From GCA-2861595 sp035536185 (GTDB lineage: Bacteria; Actinomycetota; Acidimicrobiia; Acidimicrobiales; GCA-2861595), in the NCBI GenBank assembly GCA_035536185.1, contig DATLOM010000066.1, forward strand, positions 1 to 38,477: a DNA stretch of 38,477 nucleotides, written 5' to 3'. This document shows, piece by piece, positions 29,702-36,742 of the stretch. The first letter of the stretch is position 1. Every line of letters begins with the position of its first letter. The notes below the pieces were generated by a model that saw nothing but the letters and a program-made list of their open reading frames with translations, was not told the origin of the DNA and searched no databases. The position numbers and the translations under genes were made by a program.

Positions 29702-31438
29702 ATGCAGCCGGTCCGGGTGACCGTGGGATCACTGGAGCAGCTTCGAGAGGCCGGATTCCTGACCGGCAAGGCGGGGTCGCAACCCGTGTGTGTCTTCTGG
29801 CACGACGGGGCTGCCTATGCGCTGGACGATCGCTGCCCGCACATGGGCTTCCCCCTCCACCGGGGAACGGTGGAGGCGGGGCTGGTCACCTGCCACTGGC
29901 ACAACGCCCGCTTCGACCTGTGCTCCGGGGGCACCCTCGATCCCTTCGCCGACGACGTGCGCCCCTACCCGGTGGACATCGCCGACGGGCAGGTCGTGAT
30001 CCTGGTCGGCGGCGACCCCTTCGGTCCGGAGCACCACCGCCGGCGCCTGGTCGACGGGCTGGAACAGGGCCTCGCGCTGGTCATGGCCAAGGCTGTTCTC
30101 GGGCTGCTGGAGGGGTCGGATCCGTCGAGGGGACCGGAGGACGTGCTCCGGGTGGGGCTCGACTTCGGCACCACCTACCGGGCCGACGGCTGGGGCGCCG
30201 GCCTGACGGTGCTGGTGGCGATGGCCAACGTCCTCCCCGACCTGGACGAAGCCGACCGGCCTCTGGCCCTGGTGCACGCGCTGGCCTTCGTCTCCCGGGA
30301 CACCCGTGGACGCCCGCCCCGCTTCCCCTTGGCGCCGCTGGGTGGCTCGGTGCCGGCGGAGCGCCTGGCCGGCTGGTACCGCCGCTTCATCGAGACCCGC
30401 TCCAGCGACGCCGCCGAGCGGGCTCTGGTGAGCGCGCTGGAAACGCCGGAGAGCCTGTCGGGGGTCGAGGCCATGATGACGGCGGCGGCCACCGACCACG
30501 TCTTCCTCGACGGCGGCCACACCCTCGACTTCACCAACAAGGCGTTCGAGGCGGTGGCGCTGCTGGGCGGAGACGTGGCCGCGCAGGTGCTGCCCACTCT
30601 CGTGCGTGGTACCGCCCGTGCCTCTCGAGCCGAGGAGGGCGGGAGCTGGAGGTATCCCGTCGATCTGGTGGCACTGATGGACTCCGCTTTCGTGCGGCTG
30701 CCGGAGCTGCTGGCCGAGGTCGACCCCCTGGCTGCGGCCGGCACATGGGACGACGTGGCCGGGCTGGCGTGGACGATGCTGGAAGAGGAGCCGGCCGCCA
30801 TCGTCGGCGGCATCTGTGCGGCCATCGCCGCCGGCGCCACGCCCGAGCAGCTCGGGCGTTCCGTGGCCTACGCCGGGGCGCTGCGCATCACCCGCTTCCA
30901 CACCCAGAACGACCACGGCGACTGGGATGTCGTCCACCACGGCTTCACCGCGGCCAACGCCGTCCACCAGCTGCTGGTGCGGTCGCCCACGCCGGAGCTC
31001 CTGCGGGCGGTCTTCCACGGCGCCATGCGGGTGTACCAGGACCGCTTCCTCAACGTGCCTGCCGCCCGTCCGCCCCAGGCCCGCCCCGGCGTCACTCTCG
31101 ACGAGCTGTCGGCCTGCTGGGACGAGCAGGGGCGGGTGGACGATGCCGGCGCCATCGCCTACTCCTGGCTGCACGACGGCGGCGACTCCCGCCTCCTCGT
31201 CGCCGCCCTGGGTCGGGCCCTGCTGGCCGAGGACGCCGGGTTCCACTGGTACCAGACCTACGAGGCGGCGGTGCGCCAGTTCCACGCCTGGCCGGCCGGA
31301 TCGGAGGAGGGCCAGCTCATCCTCGTGGGCTGCGCCCGCTTCCTCGCCGCCCACACGCCCACCCGGCGGGAGCTGGCCCAGGTGGTGCGTACGGCCACCC
31401 GTCTGCGGCGGGGCGAGGCGCTGTTCGAGGAGGCGTAG
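29702..31438 (+). CDS. Rieske [2Fe-2S] protein fused to a large helical domain
   Basis: The 578-residue protein begins with a Rieske ferredoxin domain (residues 1-100). CPHMGFPLHRG with Cys45 and His47, and CHWHNARFD with Cys64 and His67, hold the 2Fe-2S cluster. The remaining ~470 residues are Ala/Leu-rich and mostly helical, with conserved-looking His in DGGHTLDF (His273) and FHTQNDHGDWDVVHHGF (His400, 405, 412, 413). This part faintly recalls questin-oxidase-like (DUF4243) proteins, a tentative match. The Rieske part could feed electrons to a metal or oxygenase site in the second half. I use ATG 29702-29704, because an upstream extension to 29576 is antisense to the deacetylase. Confidence 0.8.
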   Translation: MQPVRVTVGSLEQLREAGFLTGKAGSQPVCVFWHDGAAYALDDRCPHMGFPLHRGTVEAGLVTCHWHNARFDLCSGGTLDPFADDVRPYPVDIADGQVVILVGGDPFGPEHHRRRLVDGLEQGLALVMAKAVLGLLEGSDPSRGPEDVLRVGLDFGTTYRADGWGAGLTVLVAMANVLPDLDEADRPLALVHALAFVSRDTRGRPPRFPLAPLGGSVPAERLAGWYRRFIETRSSDAAERALVSALETPESLSGVEAMMTAAATDHVFLDGGHTLDFTNKAFEAVALLGGDVAAQVLPTLVRGTARASRAEEGGSWRYPVDLVALMDSAFVRLPELLAEVDPLAAAGTWDDVAGLAWTMLEEEPAAIVGGICAAIAAGATPEQLGRSVAYAGALRITRFHTQNDHGDWDVVHHGFTAANAVHQLLVRSPTPELLRAVFHGAMRVYQDRFLNVPAARPPQARPGVTLDELSACWDEQGRVDDAGAIAYSWLHDGGDSRLLVAALGRALLAEDAGFHWYQTYEAAVRQFHAWPAGSEEGQLILVGCARFLAAHTPTRRELAQVVRTATRLRRGEALFEEA

Positions 31439-31502
31439 CCCGGCGCAGCAGGACGGCGGGCAGATCCAGGGCGGTCTTGCTCGCAGGACGGAAGTCCCGA
31501 CA

Positions 31503-31532
31503 CAAAAGGGATATAGCGCCGTGCAAAAGGGA
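31503..31532 (+). repeat. Paired CAAAAGGGA motifs upstream of a secreted-protein gene
   Basis: CAAAAGGGA occurs at 31503-31511 and 31524-31532, 21 bases apart (two helical turns), on one DNA face. A related pair, ATAGCGC, stands at 31513-31519 and 31554-31560. Both are 60-120 bases upstream of the start at 31622. This may be a binding site for a regulator. Candidate -10 boxes such as TATGTA (31535-31540) lie just downstream. Confidence 0.45.
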
Positions 31533-31621
31533 CCTATGTAACCTTTCGGAGCCATAGCGCAAGGGTGTATGAAGTGACCAGCCGTGAACTGATCATCGGC
31601 TGGAGAAAAGGGAGTTGGGGA

Positions 31622-33202
31622 ATGACAGAGAGCGGAAACGTAATTGCCTGTTCGACGCGCGGCGCGCCAGGAAGGGGGCTGCTGGGACGCCGACGAGCAC
31701 CGATGTTGTTGCTGTTGGGCGTTCTCGGCGCCTTGGCCTTCCTCGGCCTCCAGCCGGGTGGCGCCGGCGCCACCCATGTCACGCCGACGGTGGTGGCCGG
31801 GAACCCGACGTGCTCACAGCTGGGGTACGGCACGTTCGAGCTGAAGGTGGATCCGGTCCCGAGCGGCACCTATGCGAGATCAGACGGGGTCCTGACCGTG
31901 AACCTCGTCGTGAACGCCGCGGGGGACAGCTTTGACTGGACTTCGAACATCCCGGTCCTGGCCGTGGTGGCCAAGGGTGGGGACAAGGGCAACGTATACG
32001 TCTACAACCCCGCGGCAAAGGGGGACACCGGCCTGCAAGCCCCGGACAACTCCAGCGGAAGCGCGGCAGGGCTCAGCCACATCTCGTTCTGCTACGACAT
32101 TGCTCTCGAGGTCACCAAGACGGCGCAGACCTCGCTGACCCGAACCTGGGACTGGACGGTCGACAAGTCGTCGGAGACCACGAGCCTGAACCTCAGCAAG
32201 GACCAGTCGTACGAGGTGTCCTACGACGTGGAGCTGGGGGCGACCTCCCAGGACAGCAACCACGCGGTGGCCGGCACGATCACCATCAAGAACCCGGCGC
32301 CGGCAGGTGCCGGCAACGGGGCCATCATCACCAGCGTCACCGACACCGTTTCGCCTGCCATCGCGGCAACCGTGCAGTGCCCCGTCACCTTCCCTCACAC
32401 GTTGGCGCCGGGCGCCACCCTCACGTGCACCTACAGCGCCGCCCTGCCCGATGCCGCCACCAGGACCAACACCGCCACGGCCACCGTCGACCCGGCCAGC
32501 AAGGTCAAGGGCGGCTCGGGCACGGCGGCCGTCAGCTTCGCCAACGCCACGGCCACGAAGGTAGACGAGTGCGTAAAGGTGACCGACGACAAGAACCCGG
32601 CTGTCAACGAGACGGTCTGTGCCAACGACCTTCCCGAGACGATCACCTACAAGATCGACGTCGGCAAGGCGGTGTCCGGGACCTGCGGTGAGCACACGTA
32701 CGTGAACACGGCCAAGGCGGTGGAGCAGGACACCAAACAGGAGCGGACCGACCCGCACACCGTTGTAGTCACTGTGAACTGCGCCGAGGGCTGCTCATTG
32801 ACCCCGGGCTACTGGAAGAACCACGCCGACCCGACCAGGAAGCAGTTCGACGACACGTGGCTGGAGCTGCCCGCGGGCCCGAACACGCCGTTCTTCAACA
32901 GCGGGAAGACGTACCTCCAGGCGCTCAACACCTCCCCTGGCGGCAACGCCTACTGGATCCTCGCCCACGCTTACATCGCCGCCGAGCTGAACGGGCTGAA
33001 TGGCGCCGACACCTCGGCCATCACTCAGACGATGGCGGACGCCAAGGCGCTGCTCCAAAAGTACACACCAACTGAAGTAGCCACCTTCAAGGGCAACAAT
33101 GCCGAGCGAAAGAAGTTCATCGACCTGGCGCTCACCCTCGACAAGTACAACAACGGCCTGATCGGCCCCGGCCATTGCGACGAGGACACGAGCAAGACCT
33201 GA
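31622..33202 (+). CDS. Secreted protein with C-terminal GYWKNH domain
   Basis: A 526-residue exported protein. A hydrophobic core (APMLLLLGVLGALAFLGL) at residues 27-45, followed by GGAGAT, is a signal peptide. A beta-rich part with DUF11-like stretches (SYEVSYDVELG, TLAPGATLTCTYSAALPD) spans the middle. The last ~130 residues (from about 393) start CSLTPGYWKNHADP and continue with YWILAHAYIAAELNGLNG, a domain found at the end of many bacterial secreted proteins, function unknown. The ATG 31622-31624 follows a GGAG-type site. The gene ends in a strong terminator, so it is probably monocistronic. No anchor signal is seen. Confidence 0.83.
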   Translation: MTESGNVIACSTRGAPGRGLLGRRRAPMLLLLGVLGALAFLGLQPGGAGATHVTPTVVAGNPTCSQLGYGTFELKVDPVPSGTYARSDGVLTVNLVVNAAGDSFDWTSNIPVLAVVAKGGDKGNVYVYNPAAKGDTGLQAPDNSSGSAAGLSHISFCYDIALEVTKTAQTSLTRTWDWTVDKSSETTSLNLSKDQSYEVSYDVELGATSQDSNHAVAGTITIKNPAPAGAGNGAIITSVTDTVSPAIAATVQCPVTFPHTLAPGATLTCTYSAALPDAATRTNTATATVDPASKVKGGSGTAAVSFANATATKVDECVKVTDDKNPAVNETVCANDLPETITYKIDVGKAVSGTCGEHTYVNTAKAVEQDTKQERTDPHTVVVTVNCAEGCSLTPGYWKNHADPTRKQFDDTWLELPAGPNTPFFNSGKTYLQALNTSPGGNAYWILAHAYIAAELNGLNGADTSAITQTMADAKALLQKYTPTEVATFKGNNAERKKFIDLALTLDKYNNGLIGPGHCDEDTSKT

Positions 33203-33220
33203 GCGGTCCAAGACGCAGAG

Positions 33221-33254
33221 ACAAAGGCCCCGGCTCTTCGCCGGGGCCTTTTGT
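33221..33254 (+). terminator. Rho-independent terminator
   Basis: AAAGGCCCCGGC pairs with GCCGGGGCCTTTT around TCTTC, with the T run inside and after the stem. It starts 19 bases after the stop of the GYWKNH protein gene. Confidence 0.92.
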
Positions 33255-33274
33255 CGTGGGCCGGGGTCGGCGAA

Positions 33275-33390
33275 CAAGACGCTGGGATCGCTCCGAAGGG
33301 TGGGGCCGAGGTGACGGGCTCCGGCTTCTCTGGCGGTGGATCGCTCGGGACGGCCTCAACTTGCTTTTCGACGTCGACTTTCCCGAACGG
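33275..33390 (+). pseudogene. Degenerate partial copy of the gene at 34362
   Basis: This stretch aligns with 34621-34736 with substitutions and small gaps. Shared strings include AAGGGTGGGGCCGAG, and both copies encode GRWIAxDGxNxLFDxDxPE-like residues (here WIARDGLNLLFDVDFPE). It lacks a start and the rest of the frame, so it is a remnant. The two copies lie on either side of the VapBC module. Confidence 0.65.
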
Positions 33391-33467
33391 GATCCTCGAA
33401 CCATCGTCGTCTCGACGCGGAGCGCGGTTGAACTGACTGCAAGCTCCTACAGCGGCAATCGATGAGG

Positions 33468-33899
33468 TTAGGCCTCACCAAGTGGATTGATCCACTCCAC
33501 CTCATGGAACCGGGCGAAGTCGGAGTCGGCGCTCACGATGGCCATGCCGAACTCGATGGCCAAGGCAGCGAGGACGGCGTCGCTCACCAGGTTGCCCCTC
33601 AGATGCATTCTCCGCACCAACTCGCCGAGGATCTGCCGGAAACCTGGCCCAGGTTCGGGTATCCATGCCGCCGGGGCGTCGAGCCACTCGTCGACGATCT
33701 GCCAGGCGACTCCAGGCTGCAGAGGCCGGTCGGTAGCCCGGGGGTGGGTTGCGATGCGCACGAAGGCGGTGAGCGAGACCCACGGCAAGCCGACTCGCCT
33801 TGAGCCATTGAGCGCCTCTTCGAGCCAACCTCGGGCCGCGGCGTGGACCGGACTCGTCGCATCGGCGGCATAGAGCAGGATGTTGGCGTCGACGATCAC
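33468..33899 (-). CDS. VapC-type PIN-domain ribonuclease toxin
   Basis: An intact 143-residue PIN protein: MIVDANILLYAAD (first acid Asp4), then PWVSLTAFVRIATHPRA, then GNLVSDAVLAALAIEFGMAIVSADSDFARF (later acids). VapC toxins cleave specific RNAs, often initiator tRNA or 23S rRNA, when free of antitoxin. The GTG start at 33897-33899 directly follows the TGA of the antitoxin gene. It forms an antitoxin-first operon with the gene at 33900-34130. It is unlike the broken vapC in the recG element. Length is typical. Confidence 0.92.
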   Translation of the reverse strand: MIVDANILLYAADATSPVHAAARGWLEEALNGSRRVGLPWVSLTAFVRIATHPRATDRPLQPGVAWQIVDEWLDAPAAWIPEPGPGFRQILGELVRRMHLRGNLVSDAVLAALAIEFGMAIVSADSDFARFHEVEWINPLGEA

Positions 33900-34130
33900 T
33901 CAGCGCGAGCTCGGTCCGTCGAGGGACTCGAGCGCATCAGCGACGTTCGAGACGTCGATGCGCAAGCCGAGACGGGCCGTGCGCTGCTTGAACGGGCCAT
34001 TTTCCCGGTGCGGAAGGAGCCCACGACGGATGAGCTCGTTCACCGCCGCGGACACACCGAGGCCGCGCTCCCGTCGGAGGGCCTCGATGGCCCGGGTGGT
34101 GTCGTCGTCGAAATCGATCGTCGTCCGCAC
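33900..34130 (-). CDS. Ribbon-helix-helix antitoxin of the VapC pair
   Basis: A 76-residue antitoxin. The N-terminus MRTTIDFDDDTTRAIEALRRERG, then VSAAVNELIRRGLL, is the ribbon-helix-helix pattern of VapB-type antitoxins. The tail (ARLGLRIDVSNVADALESLD) would bind the toxin. I prefer the GTG at 34128-34130, because family members start at RTTIDxDDD. The frame begins at 34169. A palindrome CGCACGTGCG about 20 bases upstream could be the operator. Confidence 0.85.
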   Translation of the reverse strand: MRTTIDFDDDTTRAIEALRRERGLGVSAAVNELIRRGLLPHRENGPFKQRTARLGLRIDVSNVADALESLDGPSSR

Positions 34131-34361
34131 AGGACGCAGGTTATCACGCACGTGCGCTGATTTACGCATTTTGATGCGCGCCCTCGGGCCCGGGCCGATG
34201 GCCAGTCGACGGAGCCGCTAGGTAGCTGGCGTGCGTTTAGGAGCCGGCACCGGCCGCTGACTGGGGCCAGCCCTCTGGTGACAGGGCCTGCCCCTCGTGA
34301 TGCTCATTATTCTGGCGGGGCGAGTATGTTCCAGTAAGTACGATGCAGATAAGAGCTGGCA
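34131..34361. other. Intergenic region between the TA module and the next gene
   Basis: 231 bases without a convincing gene. On the TA side there is a 10-bp palindrome (CGCACGTGCG) near 34147-34156 and a small CGCAT/ATGCG hairpin. On the other side AT-richer sequence precedes the gene at 34362. No tRNA-like structure was found. Confidence 0.45.
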
Positions 34362-34835
34362 ATGACTACCGCACGGGTGGCCGGTCAAGACTTCGATCTC
34401 ATCGCTGATGAGATCGAGAAGGCCGTAGCCGGCGTGGAGCCGGAGCCGATCCACGAGCACTTCGCGGTGGTCGCGGGACGCCGTTACCCGCCGAAGCAGG
34501 TGCTCGCAATCGCCACAGGGCTGGATCGTGCCGACTTCACGACCCACCAGGCTCGCTCCGTCCTCCGCAGAACCGGCTTCGGCGTCTACCGGCTGAGCAG
34601 GCGGGCCCCCGCCGCCAGCGAAGACCCGAGGGTCGGTCCAAAGGGTGGGGCCGAGGCGTCGGCGCTCCGGCCCTTCTCTGGGCGTTGGATCGCACAGGAC
34701 GGTTTCAACGTGCTCTTCGATGCCGACTCTCCCGAGCTGGTCGTCAAGTGGCTTGGTAGGCATGGCCGCAAGGCACGGGTCTGGCGTGTGCCAGCCTCCA
34801 CGGTCGAAGCCGGCTCCAGCCTGTCCGTCCCTTGA
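34362..34835 (+). CDS. Hypothetical protein with YPPKQV/TTHQARS motif
   Basis: A 157-residue protein. Residues about 28-78 carry a compact domain: HEHFAVVAGRRYPPKQVLAI, then DRADFTTHQARSVLRRTGF, which I have the impression recurs in actinobacterial accessory proteins, though I cannot name a function. The second half has a Pro/Ala linker and WIAQDGFNVLFDADSPELVV then WLGRHGRKARVWRVP. A remnant of this second half is duplicated at 33275-33390. ATG at 34362-34364. The stop overlaps the TTG start of the next frame (TTGA). Function unknown. Confidence 0.65.
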   Translation: MTTARVAGQDFDLIADEIEKAVAGVEPEPIHEHFAVVAGRRYPPKQVLAIATGLDRADFTTHQARSVLRRTGFGVYRLSRRAPAASEDPRVGPKGGAEASALRPFSGRWIAQDGFNVLFDADSPELVVKWLGRHGRKARVWRVPASTVEAGSSLSVP

Positions 34836-35229
34836 TCGTTCCGTACACAGCGTTGCCGGACCAGTCCACGGGCTGGCCGCGATCCCTGCTCGACATCGCT
34901 GTGGCCGACATGGACGAGGCGCGGGTGCCGTGCCTCGTTGACAGCGGATCGGTGCACACCCTCCTCCCGCGGTGGCTCGCTTGGCGGCGGGCATCGATCT
35001 GCAGGGCACCGAGCGGCGAGAGCTTGCCGTTGCCGCGGGCTCGACTTCGGCAAGCTTCGCCACAACCTCGCTCCGCGCCGGCGAGCTCGTCTGGGAGGCT
35101 GAGGTCGGCTTCTGCGACCCGTGGCCGTACAGCTGGGGACTACTGGGGCAGCAGTCCTTCTTCCACTTCTTCACGGTGACGTTCCGCGCCTCCGACTTCG
35201 AGTTCGACATCGAGCCGCGCGTCGCCTGA
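34832..35229 (+). pseudogene. Aspartyl-protease-like gene with one frameshift
   Basis: The first frame (from TTG 34832) contains ARVPCLVDSGSVHTLLPRWL, the DSG (DTG-type) motif of retropepsin-like aspartic proteases. At about 34980 it shifts, and the second frame continues AAGIDLQG, later VGFCDPWPYSWGLLGQQSFF and FRASDFEFDIEP, the expected rest. One base gained or lost breaks the gene. It follows and overlaps the gene at 34362, so the two may have been translated together. It could be an assembly error. A functional protein would have about 130 residues. Confidence 0.7.
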
Positions 35230-35422
35230 GGTCGCGGCGGGCTGGGGTACGTGGCCAAGGCCGCTGTGCCGGCGTAGGCCCGACCAGCTCGGGCGGCGGT
35301 CGCATGTGGTCTCACGAGGAGGCGTTTTGCGACCGGGCGACGCGCTGCTAGAGCAGGCTTGACCTACGGAGAAGTCCTTTATTTACAGTGCTTTCGCAGG
35401 CGATCGTGTCACACCCCCCTTG
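35230..35422. other. Intergenic region before the DUF222-HNH remnant
   Basis: About 190 bases with no gene seen. The last part is richer in A and T and leads into the TACGAT box of the next gene. Confidence 0.4.
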
Positions 35423-35428
35423 TACGAT
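35423..35428 (+). promoter_or_regulatory. -10 box of the DUF222-HNH remnant
   Basis: TACGAT followed by 6 bases and GTG 35435, the same leaderless arrangement as at pckG. It suggests the gene was once expressed from here. Confidence 0.4.
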
Positions 35429-35434
35429 GTGGGT

Positions 35435-36565
35435 GTGTTGGAGGGGCTGACTGCAGAGATCGAGAAGTTGTGCGGGACCGATCCCGCCGCGCTTCGCGAC
35501 CGCGACACGATCGTCGAGCTGAACCGGCTGATGGCCCGTCTGGACGCAGTCAACACTCGGGCCACGGCGGCATTCGATACGTCCCGGGAGTGGGAGATCG
35601 ACGGCGCCCGCACCGCGGCGGCATGGATCCGCACCCGCTGCGGTATTCCGGACTCCACCGCCCGCCGGCGGGTGCGCCTCGGCCGAGCCCTTCGCCACCT
35701 GCCCGCCGCTGAACAAGCGTGGCTGGCGGGCGACATCTGCGATTCTCACGTGCTGGCCCTCGAGGGGCGTTAGGACCGATAGGACCGAGAAGCAGTTCGA
35801 TCGGGACGAGAAGATGCTGGTCGACCAGGCCCGAAAGCTCACCTTTTCCCAGTTCACCAGGGTGATCGACTACTGGGCGCAGCACGCCGATCCCGACGGC
35901 ACCGAGGACAAGTCCAAGGACGACCGTGACGCTCGCCGGGTGCACCTGTCCAGAGCCTCGGTGGCATGTGGCACGGAGACATGCTGCTCGACCCCATCAC
36001 CGGCCAGATCGTCTACGACGAGCTGTCCCGTCTCGAAAAGCAGCTGTTCGAAGCGGAATGGCGTGAAATCCGTGAACGTCTCGGCGAGGGGGCCAGCGTC
36101 GACGACCTGCTCCGCCCCGCCTCCCAGCGCCGGGCCGACGCCCTGGCCGAGATGGCCAGGCGATCACGCACCGCTCCCGCCGACGGGCGCAAGCCCGAGC
36201 CGCTGTTCACCGTGTTGGTGGACTACGAAACGTTTGCTGGGCGCGTCTGCGAGATGGCCAACGGCACCGTGGTCTCCCCCGGCACCCTGGTGGACTGGCT
36301 GGACCGTTCCTGGATCGAGCGAGTGGTCTTCGACGGCCCCTCCCGGGTGATCGACGTGGGTGTGGCCCAACGCCTCTTCACCGGTGCCACTCGCCGAGCC
36401 ATCGAGGTCAGAGACCGCCAGTGCTTCCACGAGTTCTGCGAGGAGCCGGCATCACGCTGCCAAGCCGACCACATCCAGCCATGGAGTGCCGGCGGTCCCA
36501 CCACCACCAAGAACGGCCGCATGGCCTGTGGCTTCCACAACCGAAGACGTAACCGGGCACCGTAA
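35435..36565 (+). pseudogene. DUF222 / HNH endonuclease-like gene (13E12 family), two frameshifts
   Basis: DUF222-HNH proteins are very abundant in actinobacteria and function is unclear. The frame begins LEGLTAEIEKLCGTDPAAL and runs to a TAG at 35771. It resumes in another frame with DRTEKQFDRDEKMLVDQARK and returns near 35960 for MWHGDMLLDPITGQIVYDE. The C-terminal HNH part reads QADHIQPWSAGGPTTTKNG followed by ACGFHNR, with the His-Asn-His residues kept, and ends a few residues later. Two one-base shifts, each of which could be undone by one base, make it a recent pseudogene or an assembly error. Confidence 0.85.
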
Positions 36566-36685
36566 ACAGCCTGACGGAGAAGCTGAAGCCCGCAAAGGGC
36601 AGCGTGCCGCTCATCCGGGTCCACCTAGTCCGCTTCCTCATACTCGCTCACCGGCACTGGGGCCGAGACCGTTCTTTCCAACTTG

Positions 36686-36717
36686 GAAGGGTCGGCGGCA
36701 CGTGCCGGCGACCCTTC
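36686..36717. terminator. Bidirectional terminator-like hairpin
   Basis: GAAGGGTCGGCGGCA and TGCCGGCGACCCTTC are 15-bp arms with one mismatch and a 2-base loop, between the convergent DUF222-HNH remnant and the cadherin-type protein gene. A GTGTCGTGTGG tail follows, so it has no strong T run on the plus strand. Minus-strand transcripts would meet the sequence CCAAGTTGG next. Confidence 0.65.
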
Positions 36718-36742
36718 GTGTCGTGTGGGTCTGTCGAGGAAG

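Noticed and set aside
28396..31777. Long frames overlapping the Rieske gene and the deacetylase (29002-31557 plus, 29729-31777 minus)
   Set aside because: Shadows caused by high GC. The Rieske and PIG-L motifs fix the true frames.
34218..35315. 365-codon minus-strand frame over the YPPKQV and protease-like genes
   Set aside because: No motif and an unlikely composition. The plus-strand products have recognisable features.
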